A stretch of 64,000 nt of DNA from assembly GCF_021654655.1 (NCBI RefSeq), contig NZ_AP025225.1:756001-820000 (forward strand), written 5' to 3'. The notes below the pieces were generated by a model. That model made no database searches. It worked only from the letters and a program-made list of their open reading frames with translations, and was not told the origin of the DNA. This DNA is from Candidatus Hydrogenosomobacter endosymbioticus. Lineage in GTDB: Bacteria > Pseudomonadota > Alphaproteobacteria > Holosporales > GW7. Positions 1 to 9,074 of the stretch are shown piece after piece; the stretch's first letter is position 1; every line of letters starts with the position of its first letter. A program made the position numbers and the translations under genes.

Positions 1-86
1 TTCGTTTTGTGTAGGTGAGGGCGGATGAATATAATAGCCTTGCGTATATGGAACTCAGGTGAGAGACTGGTGTTAATAATGAATTA

Positions 87-1139
87 ATGCTGAGGAAAAT
101 GTTTCAGAACAATGTGCCAATAATCGGTATAGAAACAAGCTGCGATGAGACGGCGGTTGCTGTTATATGTGGCCGCAGTATCTTGAGCAACGAAATATAT
201 AGTCAAACAAAAGAGCACGAAAAGTTCGGGGGGGTTGTTCCTGAGGTGGCTGCTCGTGCTCATGTGACTGTTTTGACAGATTTGTTTTCTATAGCTATTG
301 GCAAAGCAGGGATTAGGTTAAGGGATGCATGTGCTATAGGCGTTACAAGCGGACCTGGACTTGTTGGAGGGCTGCTCGTAGGAACTATGTTTGCAAAAGG
401 CATAGCCATCGGATCTTGTAAGCCTGTCTATCCCATAAATCATCTTGAAGCACATGCTCTAACTGTACGCATGTTTGATGACCGCGCAAAATTCCCGTAC
501 TTGTTGCTTCTGATTTCTGGCGGGCACTGCCAAGTCATCATTGTAAATGGCGTGGGAAAATATCAGATGCTCGGAGCAACTTTGGACGATTCTCTTGGTG
601 AATGCTTTGATAAAGTTGCGCGCCTTCTTGGGTTTTCATACCCGGGAGGACCTAAAATAGAAAAGGCTGCGGTAGGAGGAGATCCGTTTGCATTCGATAT
701 TCCGGAGCCGCTTAAAGGAAGCAAAGACTGCTTATTTTCTTTTTCTGGTTTAAAGACTGCTTGCGCTAGCATCATTCAAAGGAGTTCTCTAGACGAGCGC
801 CAGGTAAAAGATTTTTGCGCTAGCTTTCAAAGGGTGGTAGCGGACCATCTTTGTAGAAAAATACTCGTAGCTGTGCAAAAGTCGGAAAAATTTGCCGGTT
901 TGTCTGAAAACAAAATTTCATGTTGCGTGATCGCTGGAGGGGTCGCGTCTAACGCATATATAAGAGAGCGCATCAACTTCGCTCTTTCTAGTGTTCGCTA
1001 TGAGCTTGTTGTTGCTCCATCAGAATTTTGCACAGATAATGCAGTTATGATAGCGTGGGCGGCGCTGGAAAGAATGGAAGCAGGGGTTGCTCCCGCCGAC
1101 TCTTTTTCTGTTCATCCAAGGTGGCCTATTGGTTTTTAA
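87..1139 (+). CDS. tsaD: tRNA N6-adenosine threonylcarbamoyltransferase TsaD
   Basis: TsaD transfers the threonylcarbamoyl group from threonylcarbamoyl-AMP to A37 of ANN-decoding tRNAs, working with TsaB, TsaE and TsaC in the cytoplasm. The 350-residue length is normal for the family. Visible motifs are GIETSCDET near residue 14, the metal-binding HLEAH at 119-123, ISGGHCQ at 143-149, GGVASN, and a C-terminal DNAVMIAW. The start is uncertain: ATG at 87 has no clear Shine-Dalgarno sequence, and ATG at 99 follows a GAGGA that sits too close. No tsaB or tsaE is seen nearby. The downstream permease begins about 95 bases later on the same strand and may be co-transcribed. Confidence 0.96.
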   Translation: MLRKMFQNNVPIIGIETSCDETAVAVICGRSILSNEIYSQTKEHEKFGGVVPEVAARAHVTVLTDLFSIAIGKAGIRLRDACAIGVTSGPGLVGGLLVGTMFAKGIAIGSCKPVYPINHLEAHALTVRMFDDRAKFPYLLLLISGGHCQVIIVNGVGKYQMLGATLDDSLGECFDKVARLLGFSYPGGPKIEKAAVGGDPFAFDIPEPLKGSKDCLFSFSGLKTACASIIQRSSLDERQVKDFCASFQRVVADHLCRKILVAVQKSEKFAGLSENKISCCVIAGGVASNAYIRERINFALSSVRYELVVAPSEFCTDNAVMIAWAALERMEAGVAPADSFSVHPRWPIGF

Positions 1140-1234
1140 TTTTATTCTCATAAAAATGCCAAGCAATAGCTCTCAAAAATACATCGTCAAATTTAATAAA
1201 TTGTGTGGTATAGTACGATCTGGTTGGCGTAGCA

Positions 1235-2494
1235 ATGAAAGAATATATGCAGAGGGCGGGGTTTTGGTCTTTATTAGCATTAGTTATAGGAGTGCAGTTA
1301 GGTCTGGGCGCGACGATTCTGCCGAGCAATTTAGCTCCATATGGGGTTTGGGGAATTCTGAGTTTTCTTATTACTGGAAGTGGAGTCATATCTCTTGCCC
1401 TTGTTTTTGCAGCCCTTTCTGAGAATTCGCGCGCTGGCGGGCCATATGTATATGTGCAGGATGCCTTTGGTGACAGAGCTGCGTTTGTTGCGGCTTGGAG
1501 TTACTGGATAATATCATGGGTTGGAACCGTGCCAATTTTGGTTTTTGCGGCTGGTTCTATGGAGATGTTGTTCGGAGGATGGAGCACTTCTACGGCGATA
1601 ATAGTTGAGATTACCATACTTACGGTCATAACACTGATCAACCTTACTGGCGTTGGAGCAGGCGAGATCATTTTTAGTGCTGCGCGCGTGATCCCATTTG
1701 TCGTTTTTCCGTTTATTGCTCTGAAGTATGGATCGCTGAAAAACATAGAAATACCTAAAGATATTTCGCCTATGCTTGCTTTGAATAAGGCGAGCCTAAT
1801 AGCCCTATGGGGATTTCTTGGAATAGAGGCTGGCACTACGCCGGCAGATACTGTAGAAAATCCTAATAAAACGATTCCGAGAGCTATAATCTATGGAACT
1901 TTTATAGTTGCCGCTTTGTATATAGTAAATCTTGTTTCTGTGATGAGCGTTGTTCCAGCTGGCGCTCTTTCAAATTCCCTTAGCCCTTATGCGACTTATC
2001 TTGAATACTCTATGGGGGGAGATTATGCTAAGGTTGTATCAGTGTTTATCATCATAGTTTGTGTTGGGTGCGTGAAGTCATGGATTTTGACTTCTGGAGA
2101 AGCTGCGTATTCCGCTGCGCAGGAGCAAATGTTCCCAAGTTCCTTTGCTAAAAGAAACAAATTTGCTAGCCCATATGTTGGAGTAATAACTACATCAGTT
2201 CTTATGGGTATTTGCGGACTTATGTTGAAAAACAACACAATAAAGGAGCAAATCAACATTCTAATCGAATTTTGCAGCACAGCATATCTCATATTGTATA
2301 TGATATGCGCTGTAATACTGGGTATTATGATGTGGCGTCGGAAAATAGCGGCCTCCGTTATGAGGTGGTCTCTTGTGACTGTGGGGTTGGCATTTTGTTC
2401 GTGGGCTATATGTATGGCCAGACCGAGAGATATAATTGGCGCCGCTATGATTCCTCTTTCCGGTGTTGTTTTGGGGCTGTTCAGAAGGAAATAG
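1235..2494 (+). CDS. APC-family amino-acid permease (AdiC/PotE-like antiporter)
   Basis: This is a 419-residue polytopic inner-membrane protein with about twelve hydrophobic segments. The first carries GLGATILPSNLA, which matches the glycine-rich unwound helix 1 of the APC superfamily. The overall pattern, including PADTVENPNKTIPRA after helix 6, resembles arginine/agmatine or putrescine/ornithine antiporters of the basic amino acid/polyamine branch. Substrate cannot be told from sequence. Amino-acid import would fit a host-dependent lifestyle, but that is inference. It stands between tsaD and the convergent mutS. Confidence 0.9.
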   Translation: MKEYMQRAGFWSLLALVIGVQLGLGATILPSNLAPYGVWGILSFLITGSGVISLALVFAALSENSRAGGPYVYVQDAFGDRAAFVAAWSYWIISWVGTVPILVFAAGSMEMLFGGWSTSTAIIVEITILTVITLINLTGVGAGEIIFSAARVIPFVVFPFIALKYGSLKNIEIPKDISPMLALNKASLIALWGFLGIEAGTTPADTVENPNKTIPRAIIYGTFIVAALYIVNLVSVMSVVPAGALSNSLSPYATYLEYSMGGDYAKVVSVFIIIVCVGCVKSWILTSGEAAYSAAQEQMFPSSFAKRNKFASPYVGVITTSVLMGICGLMLKNNTIKEQINILIEFCSTAYLILYMICAVILGIMMWRRKIAASVMRWSLVTVGLAFCSWAICMARPRDIIGAAMIPLSGVVLGLFRRK

Positions 2495-2542
2495 ATTTTA
2501 TTTATGTATACATAGCTTGCTCAGTTGCATGGAAGAGATTAG

Positions 2543-4978
2543 CTATAGTCTGTTCTCGAACCTGTCTAAAACTTGCTGAGCTCTATGGATTATATTTGTC
2601 GGTATTCCTGCGAGCCGAGCTACATGAAGACCATACGACCTGTCGGCGCTTCCTGGAATTATTTCGTGGAAAAATACTATTTTGTCATCCCATTCTCTGA
2701 CGCTAAGCGTATAACATGCGATATTTTCTATTTCTTGAAGCTCGGTCAATTCGTGATAGTGCGTTGCAAACAATGTCCTGCACTTTGCAGACAATGCAAA
2801 ATGCTCGACGCACGACCAGGCCAACGAAAGTCCATCGTAGGTCGCTGTGCCTCTTCCAATTTCATCAAGAATTACAAAACTTTTGCTCGTGGCGTGGTTT
2901 ACAATAGTTGCAGTTTCTATCATCTCCACCATGAATGTTGAGTGGCCGCGAGAAATATCGTCTGATGCGCCAACTCTGCTGAACAAATGATCTACAACCC
3001 CGATCTTGGCTCTATCCGCTGGAACGAAACACCCTATATGTGCCATCAACACAATCAAGGCATTTTGACGAAGAAAGGTACTTTTTCCTGCCATGTTTGG
3101 CCCAGTTATCAGCCATAATTTCTTTTTTGATAGGTCGCAGTCGTTTTTTGTGAAATCAGACTCGTACGAATTTTTATAGGCTTGTTCAACGACAGGGTGT
3201 CTTCCGCCGATTATTTCAAAATCATCTGAATCATTTATTACCGGCTCTGTATAACAATTTTCTTCTGCGAGCAATGCAAACGCTGACGATATGTCTAATA
3301 TTGCAAGAGAGCTTATAATTTTACGAATTTTTTCTGTTAGTGAGCGTAAATCTTCTATAAATCCATTAAAAATAGAAGTTTCCAACTGGATGGCTTCTGA
3401 ATATGCTACATTTAATTTTTGCTCAATCTCTATTAGTTCTTGAGTTGAATAGCGCATTCCAGATACTAGCGACTGTCTAAGCACAAAGCTAAATGGTATT
3501 TTTGATGAAAGAGATGGCGATACTTCTATGTAATATCCGATTATATTATTACGTTTTATTTTGAGATTAGGAATTTTTGTTTCTTGCGCATATTTTTCTT
3601 GAAGCCTTTGTATTAGTTCTGAACTTTTGAAATGTGTGTCATAGAGTTCGTCTAGCTCTTCGCAATATCCTCTGGCAATTACTCCTCCGTCTCTTAGAAA
3701 AGCAGGAAGTTCGTCGTTGATCGCGGTAGATAATTTATGAGAAAATTCTCCAAGATCGCTGTTTATGTTGCTGATGGCATCAGAAATTTCATTTGGAATT
3801 GACCAGCATTCTTTGTGTGAAGCAAATATCATTTTAATAGATGGAAGAAGGCATAGCGCGCTTTTCACGGCTCCAAGATCTTTAGGGCCTCCTCTATCTA
3901 GTAATAGCCTAGAAAGAGACCGTTCTATATCTGGTATTTTTTTTAATATTGAGATTAGGTTATTTCTTGTTGCGTCATGCTGCTTGAAAAACCGTACGCT
4001 TTCGAGACGCTCCGATATGTCGAGCGCGTTTTTTAAAGGGTGCATAAGCCTCATGAGCAATAAGCGCGCCCCCATGGGCGTGGAAGTACGGTCTATTGTT
4101 GAGATAAGAGTCCCATTTTTTTCTCCTCTCATTGTTTGAAATATCTCCAGGTTTTTTCGAGTAAATGGATCTATTTCAAGAAATTCAGATTCACAAAGTT
4201 TTTTTGGACGAGATAGCGATAAAAGCTCTTTTTTCTGAGTAAGAAGCACATAGTCTATTAAGGCTCCGGCTGCGCAAACTTCCGATTCGGAAAAATCAGC
4301 TATTCCTTTGAGAGTTGTTACTTCGAAAAAACTTTTCATTCGTTCCATGCTTGAGCGTAAGCTGAATCTGCTGTCCGGCATTGGGTTTACTTTCCATTCG
4401 CGAATGATTTTTGATATTTGGTCGTTTCGCAAAATTCTTTCTGGAACCAAAATCTCTTTCGGCTGAATTTTATGGATAGCGGAGAAAAGCTGCTCAATAT
4501 TTTTTGCTTCTGTGAAAAAATCTCCTATTGAAATGTCGATGAACGCTATTCCGAAAGATCCGCTATCGGCCTCATCGCAGATTGCCATAAGAAAATTGTA
4601 TCCTTTCGATTCTAGAAGGTTGTCTTCCAGAAGAGTTCCTGGCGTGACAATTCTAGTCACCTCTCTTTTTACCAACTTTGAGCTTTTATTTTCAGCAGAC
4701 TCTGTTTGGTCGCATATCGCTATTTTGAATCCCTTTTTTACGAGGCGAGAAATATAGTTTTCGCTCGCATGATGAGGAACTCCGCACATGGGAATATTAT
4801 CCTTTTCTGTTTTTCCGCGCGAAGTAAGTACTATATCCAGCTCCTTGGACGCCGTGATTGCATCTTCAAAAAATAGCTCATAAAAATCGCCCATTCTGAA
4901 AAAAACCAGGCAATCTTGGTGCTCTTTTTTTACAGCAAGGTATTGTGTCATCATTGGCGTCTCTTTTGACGTCTCCAC
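2543..4978 (-). CDS. mutS: DNA mismatch repair ATPase MutS
   Basis: MutS recognises mismatches and small loops and recruits MutL. The N-terminal mismatch-recognition domain has TPMMTQYL followed by the Phe-Xaa-Glu wedge within GDFYELF. Connector, lever and clamp regions follow, then the ATPase with Walker A GPNMAGKST, the DEIGRGTATYDG Walker B/signature and the THYHEL motif. The open frame extends upstream to a TTG at 5038, but homologues begin close to TPMM, so I prefer the GTG at 4978 (about 811 residues). The gene is convergent with the permease and divergent from pmtA. mutL is not in the window. Confidence 0.96.
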   Translation of the reverse strand: METSKETPMMTQYLAVKKEHQDCLVFFRMGDFYELFFEDAITASKELDIVLTSRGKTEKDNIPMCGVPHHASENYISRLVKKGFKIAICDQTESAENKSSKLVKREVTRIVTPGTLLEDNLLESKGYNFLMAICDEADSGSFGIAFIDISIGDFFTEAKNIEQLFSAIHKIQPKEILVPERILRNDQISKIIREWKVNPMPDSRFSLRSSMERMKSFFEVTTLKGIADFSESEVCAAGALIDYVLLTQKKELLSLSRPKKLCESEFLEIDPFTRKNLEIFQTMRGEKNGTLISTIDRTSTPMGARLLLMRLMHPLKNALDISERLESVRFFKQHDATRNNLISILKKIPDIERSLSRLLLDRGGPKDLGAVKSALCLLPSIKMIFASHKECWSIPNEISDAISNINSDLGEFSHKLSTAINDELPAFLRDGGVIARGYCEELDELYDTHFKSSELIQRLQEKYAQETKIPNLKIKRNNIIGYYIEVSPSLSSKIPFSFVLRQSLVSGMRYSTQELIEIEQKLNVAYSEAIQLETSIFNGFIEDLRSLTEKIRKIISSLAILDISSAFALLAEENCYTEPVINDSDDFEIIGGRHPVVEQAYKNSYESDFTKNDCDLSKKKLWLITGPNMAGKSTFLRQNALIVLMAHIGCFVPADRAKIGVVDHLFSRVGASDDISRGHSTFMVEMIETATIVNHATSKSFVILDEIGRGTATYDGLSLAWSCVEHFALSAKCRTLFATHYHELTELQEIENIACYTLSVREWDDKIVFFHEIIPGSADRSYGLHVARLAGIPTNIIHRAQQVLDRFENRL

Positions 4979-5358
4979 CTTTGAAAATCCATTGAAAGTA
5001 GTCACAAATTTTATACAAATGTTTGCTATACGGGACAATTCTACACCGTTATTGTGTTTTAGGTAAGGAATTCCATGAATCGTTGTCTAGCGCGTTGATG
5101 TATCGGTGGGACTTTGTTTTTATGGCTTGAATTTTTTCTTTTGACATTTATTTCTTAAGGTTTTGCGTGAAAAGGTGCGTTGTTTTTTCTAAGTTTTCTT
5201 TCGATAGCGGATTTTCTGAATTATTGCTAACCTTCTAAATTATGATTGAAAAATGGTTTATTAGGTTTTTATAAACGAATGAAACCTAGCCCATCGAAAC
5301 TTGCCTAAAGTTTTTAGTTGCATTATAGTGTCTCAAGCAGTTTTTATCAGTTTTTTCT
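4979..5358. other. divergent intergenic region mutS/pmtA
   Basis: About 380 bases between divergent genes. I see no conserved ORF or RNA gene. It is T-rich on the plus strand and contains the candidate sigma70-type promoter at 5301-5329. A mutS promoter should also lie here, but I cannot point to a convincing one. Confidence 0.5.
5301..5329 (+). promoter_or_regulatory. candidate sigma70 promoter for pmtA-glmM
   Basis: TTGCCT at 5301-5306 and TATAGT at 5324-5329 are separated by exactly 17 bases and lie 30 bases before the methyltransferase start. Each hexamer differs from consensus at only one or two positions. This is by-eye promoter recognition only. Confidence 0.45.
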
Positions 5359-5976
5359 ATGGATTGCGGGTTGAATGACAGGCAGCGCCGTTCGGAGACG
5401 TTGCTGTTTTTGAAGAGAATGGTGGCTCATCCCCTGCAGATTGGAGCCTTTTTCCCAAGCTCTAGGAATCTGTCTAGGGTTATTGCCGGCGAAGCTGTGA
5501 GATGCTTAAGGGACTTGTCTTGCGATTATGTTCTTGAGCTTGGCTGTGGAACTGGAAGGTTTACTCGCGCTCTTATAGAGGCCGGAATACCGGAGGAAAA
5601 CCTTGTATGCGTTGAGATCGACGGGGAGCTTTTTAATTACCTAGCTGGTGAATTTAAAAAAGCTAGAGTTATACGCGGTAATGCGTGCGATATGATGTCT
5701 ATAATTCCTGGCGAGCTTATAGGAAAGATCGGTGTTGTGGTTTCTGGTATACCTATGATTAATCTTCCGCATGTAGTGCAAAAAGCTATTGTAGATGGAT
5801 GTATGAACGTTATGCGTCCGAGAGGAGAGATAATTCAATTCACATATAGTCCGTTGGCCTCTCTCAACACATCGTTGCTGGGATTGCGTAAACGAAAAGT
5901 CGCGACCGTTTTTAGAAATTTTCCTCCGGCGACTGTTTGGGCATATGAAAGAGCTCCTTCGGTCAATAGTCTTTGA
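5359..5976 (+). CDS. pmtA: class I SAM methyltransferase, phosphatidylethanolamine N-methyltransferase (PmtA)-like
   Basis: A 205-residue soluble methyltransferase with the SAM-binding motif LELGCGTGRFT near residues 60-70 and an acidic VEID after strand 2. The N-terminal HPLQIGAFFPSSRNLSRVIA region is typical of the Rhodobacter-type PmtA family, which makes phosphatidylcholine precursors, and separates it from rRNA methyltransferases such as KsgA. Phosphatidylcholine synthesis is therefore the likely role, though related lipid methyltransferases cannot be excluded. It ends 12 bases before glmM, so the two are probably co-transcribed. Confidence 0.78.
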   Translation: MDCGLNDRQRRSETLLFLKRMVAHPLQIGAFFPSSRNLSRVIAGEAVRCLRDLSCDYVLELGCGTGRFTRALIEAGIPEENLVCVEIDGELFNYLAGEFKKARVIRGNACDMMSIIPGELIGKIGVVVSGIPMINLPHVVQKAIVDGCMNVMRPRGEIIQFTYSPLASLNTSLLGLRKRKVATVFRNFPPATVWAYERAPSVNSL

Positions 5977-5988
5977 TCATAGCGTTTT

Positions 5989-7326
5989 ATGATAAATAGG
6001 TATTTTGGGACTGATGGAATAAGGGCTCGTTTTGGCGAGTGGCCGCTTTCTCCGCATGGGCTCTCTGTCATTGCGAATGGTATTAGAAAGTATTTGCATG
6101 CGAAGAAAATCTCTAGCGTGGCGATTGGATGTGACACTCGCTCTTCATGCAAAGAGATAGAATTGAGAATTTGTTCTGAATTAGAAAAATGTCCTATAGA
6201 CGTTAAGATTCTGGGTGTGATTTCTACGCCAATGATGTCTTTTTGTGCGATGACTGGCGGAGCGGAGCTTGGAATAATGATATCTGCGTCGCACAACCCA
6301 TATGAGTATAATGGTATAAAAATGTTTGACCGTTTTGGAAACAAATTTTCTCTTGGGGACGAGGCCGAGCTCGAGGAATTTTTTGACGAAGTGGCGGCTG
6401 GTGACTGTGGGAGATCTCGGGTTTCCTATCGAGCAGAAAAGGGGTCTACCTACCATATGCAAGATGATTTTGTGCTGAGGTATAAAAATTTTTTGCTGGG
6501 AAATATGGCGCATGCTCTGGAAGGATTGTCAATTGTTGTTGATTGCGCAAATGGAAGTTATTCAAATATTGCGAGAGATGTTATGAAGTCGCTAGGAGCA
6601 AAGAGTTGCGTGTCTATTGCCGACGCCCCAAGCGGCTTAAATATAAACTACGAATGTGGGGCAACTCGACCTTTGCTTGCGCAAAGAACAGTGCTGGAAA
6701 CTAGGTCAGATATGGGCATGTGTTTTGATGGAGATGGAGACAGGGTTATTTTTATAGATGAAAGGGGCCGGGTTATTGGCGGAGATCAAATAATAGCATA
6801 TATAGCAAAAAAAGTGGGTTTGGAAGGTACGGCCGGAGTTGTTGGCACAGAGATGTCTAATAAGGGGTTGGAGTTTTTTGTAACAGGTCTTAGTATGGGA
6901 TTTTCTCGCACTTTAGTTGGAGATAGGTTTGTTTCGGAAGAGCTGTCGAAACGCGGATGGAAAATAGGCGGAGAGCCGTCGGGCCATGTTATTTTGAAAG
7001 AATTTTTGCCAACAGGAGATGGGCTTTTAGTGGGTGCTTATGTCGCAGGGCTGGTTGCTAGCTGCAGAGGGGTTGCCAGCGAAGTGCTTAATGTGTTTTT
7101 TCCGTTTGCGCAGGTTTTGTTCAATATGCCGATAGAAAAGGTAAACCCTTTTGCTGTTGAAGACGCCAAATCTAGAGGAGCTTTTTTGAACCTTCTCGGA
7201 TGTGACGGAAGAATTTCTATAAGAAAATCTGGCACGGAACCGGTGTTGAGAATAATGGTAGAAGCAGAGACTCACGAACACGCGAACGAAACCGCGCGCG
7301 CAATAGCGAAGTTCATCTCTGCCTAA
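5989..7326 (+). CDS. glmM: phosphoglucosamine mutase GlmM
   Basis: GlmM converts glucosamine-6-phosphate to glucosamine-1-phosphate for UDP-GlcNAc, the precursor of peptidoglycan and lipid A. The 445-residue protein has the full alpha-D-phosphohexomutase motif set: FGTDGIRARFG at the N-terminus, catalytic phosphoserine loop ISASHNP at 98-104 (Ser101), metal-binding DGDGDR near 245, sugar-binding GGEPSGHVI, and phosphate-binding RKSGTEPVLRI at the C-terminus. It lies 12 bases after the methyltransferase gene. In other alphaproteobacteria it often follows folP/ftsH, which are not visible here. Confidence 0.97.
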   Translation: MINRYFGTDGIRARFGEWPLSPHGLSVIANGIRKYLHAKKISSVAIGCDTRSSCKEIELRICSELEKCPIDVKILGVISTPMMSFCAMTGGAELGIMISASHNPYEYNGIKMFDRFGNKFSLGDEAELEEFFDEVAAGDCGRSRVSYRAEKGSTYHMQDDFVLRYKNFLLGNMAHALEGLSIVVDCANGSYSNIARDVMKSLGAKSCVSIADAPSGLNINYECGATRPLLAQRTVLETRSDMGMCFDGDGDRVIFIDERGRVIGGDQIIAYIAKKVGLEGTAGVVGTEMSNKGLEFFVTGLSMGFSRTLVGDRFVSEELSKRGWKIGGEPSGHVILKEFLPTGDGLLVGAYVAGLVASCRGVASEVLNVFFPFAQVLFNMPIEKVNPFAVEDAKSRGAFLNLLGCDGRISIRKSGTEPVLRIMVEAETHEHANETARAIAKFISA

Positions 7327-7395
7327 TAAACGAAAAAAATCCTAACGCCGAGCATTTCTCATGAATAAACCTAAATTTGCTCTAGTATACCCCAC

Positions 7396-8847
7396 CTATC
7401 CTTTCGTTTTTTCTTCTTCATCGTCATCTATCTTCGGCTTCAGTTTCCGTCTTTTCGACTTCGATTTTTTCGACTTCGATTTTTTCGCATTTTCTAAATC
7501 TTTTTGCAAAGTCTCCTTTTCCAGAATTGTTTGAGCTATGAGCTCATCATATTTTTTTTGCAAATCCCCTTTTTCCAGAGCTGTTTGAGCTATTAGCTCA
7601 TCATATTTTTCTATTTTTTTTTGCAAATCTCCTTTTTCCAGAGCTGTTTGAGCTATGAGCTCATCATATTTTTCTATTTTTTTTTGCAAATCCCCTTTTT
7701 CCAGAGCTGTTTGAGCTATGAGCTCATCATATTTAACTTGGTCTGACCTTAGCTCTGCAATATGGTTATACAATCTGGATATTTCCCCTCTATAGTAGTC
7801 TCTGTCTACTCCCCATTTCTTCCTGTCTTCATTAAAATCTTCTAACCTTATTTGCATATTGGCTTTTTCTGTTTTTGCTTTATCCGCCTCTTCCAACAAA
7901 CCTAGCGTAACTTTCGACAATTTTTTATCAAAAGCTTCTTTTTGCGAAGAAATTTGCAGCTCTAAATGACTAATTTTGTTAATCAAGCTAGATACCTCAA
8001 TTTTTGAATTGTAGACTTTATTTTCTAATGAAGTTTTTCTTTCAGCAAACTTAGCTTTTTCTTCAGCAAATTTAGCTTTTTGAACCTCGAACTGCTTCTT
8101 TTCATTTTCGATCCTCAGCCTTTCGTCGCAGAGTTGTTGCTCTAGAGAGTTATATTTTTCTTCAAACTCAGCCCGAATCTCATTTCTTATATTTTTTTGT
8201 TTTTCCAACAGTTGCGCTATTTGTTGAGAATGTGGTACGCGAACAAGTGCTTGCTGTTGTGCTGACGGCTTTTTTTGATTGGTTTTGAGCTGCGCTGACG
8301 GGCCTTTCTTGTCGCTTGTTTGTTTGCCTTTGCTCTGTTTTTGCTTTACAAAATCCTCCATCTCCTGGTATAGAGATTTTCTACCTCCAGCCTTCTGCAC
8401 TGCTTGTTCTGGCGGCTGAGTGTGAATTCGCTCTTTAAGTTGCTCAGTGTCATCCTGATTTTGGATTTGAGCTAGCTCTTTAAGTTGCTCAGGTTGATTC
8501 CGGATTTTGCTTTGAGCTAGCTGTTTAAGCTGCTCAGTGTCATCCTGATTTTGGATTTGAGCTAGCTCTTTAAGCTGCTCAGTGTCATCCTGATTTTGGA
8601 TTTGCTGGAGGTCCGTGATTTTCTTATGTTCTTTCTCTTTATTCTCTTGATATTGAGAGACCTCTTTTTTCGCACGAAATTGTGAAAGGTCCTTGCTATC
8701 AGCTGTTCGAGAAGTGAGAATAGCGCGTTTACCGCATTCGACCGTTTGTTTTGGGAGATCGCCAGAGAAAGATAAGCTGGTCTTTTTCATAGCAAAAGCG
8801 TCGAGATGTGCAGCAAAAACGATAGTTAGAAAAGTAATTCTGTTCAT
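7396..8847 (-). CDS. secreted repeat/coiled-coil protein, function unknown
   Basis: A 483-residue protein with an N-terminal hydrophobic stretch (MNRITFLTIVFAAHLDAFA) that reads as a Sec signal peptide. Next come four 15-residue tandem repeats around QNQDDTEQLKELA, a Lys/Gln-rich linker, and a long heptad-patterned coiled coil. Then come four near-identical copies of a 21-residue unit built on YDELIAQTALEKGDLQKK, and a highly basic then acidic tail (KKSKSKKSKSKRRK, DDDEEE). No enzymatic domain is recognisable. Such architecture is common in surface or secreted factors of host-associated bacteria, but the role here is unknown. It is convergent with glmM and has no operon partner. Confidence 0.8.
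   Translation of the reverse strand: MNRITFLTIVFAAHLDAFAMKKTSLSFSGDLPKQTVECGKRAILTSRTADSKDLSQFRAKKEVSQYQENKEKEHKKITDLQQIQNQDDTEQLKELAQIQNQDDTEQLKQLAQSKIRNQPEQLKELAQIQNQDDTEQLKERIHTQPPEQAVQKAGGRKSLYQEMEDFVKQKQSKGKQTSDKKGPSAQLKTNQKKPSAQQQALVRVPHSQQIAQLLEKQKNIRNEIRAEFEEKYNSLEQQLCDERLRIENEKKQFEVQKAKFAEEKAKFAERKTSLENKVYNSKIEVSSLINKISHLELQISSQKEAFDKKLSKVTLGLLEEADKAKTEKANMQIRLEDFNEDRKKWGVDRDYYRGEISRLYNHIAELRSDQVKYDELIAQTALEKGDLQKKIEKYDELIAQTALEKGDLQKKIEKYDELIAQTALEKGDLQKKYDELIAQTILEKETLQKDLENAKKSKSKKSKSKRRKLKPKIDDDEEEKTKG
7498..7731 (-). repeat. in-gene tandem repeat, four copies of ~63 bp
   Basis: Four consecutive copies encode YDELIAQTALEKGDLQKK-type units. Copies one to three are nearly identical. 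The third is shortened by three codons and the fourth diverges (ILEKETLQKD). High DNA identity suggests recent expansion and length variation between strains. Confidence 0.85.
8425..8604 (-). repeat. in-gene tandem repeat, four copies of 45 bp
   Basis: Four 15-codon units encode variants of QIQNQDDTEQLKELA. Units one, two and four are almost identical and the third is divergent (QSKIRNQPEQLKELA). The total of 180 bases is an exact multiple, so copy-number change preserves the frame. Confidence 0.85.
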
Positions 8848-9074
8848 AATTTACCAAGCATGCCTACGGAACTCCGGTTATACATGTAAACAGTGGAATT
8901 ATCAAGCAAGTAATGCATCGAAGAATTGTTTTTGCAGTGTTAGATAGGTTTCTTGCAATTGTTGCGTAATTGGTGCCGATAAGAGGACTGGTAGAAATTT
9001 TTTGCTATGACATAATAAACAATGGCGAGCATGCTAAAAATCTATTAATTGTTTAATATCGTTTAGCGAATCTA

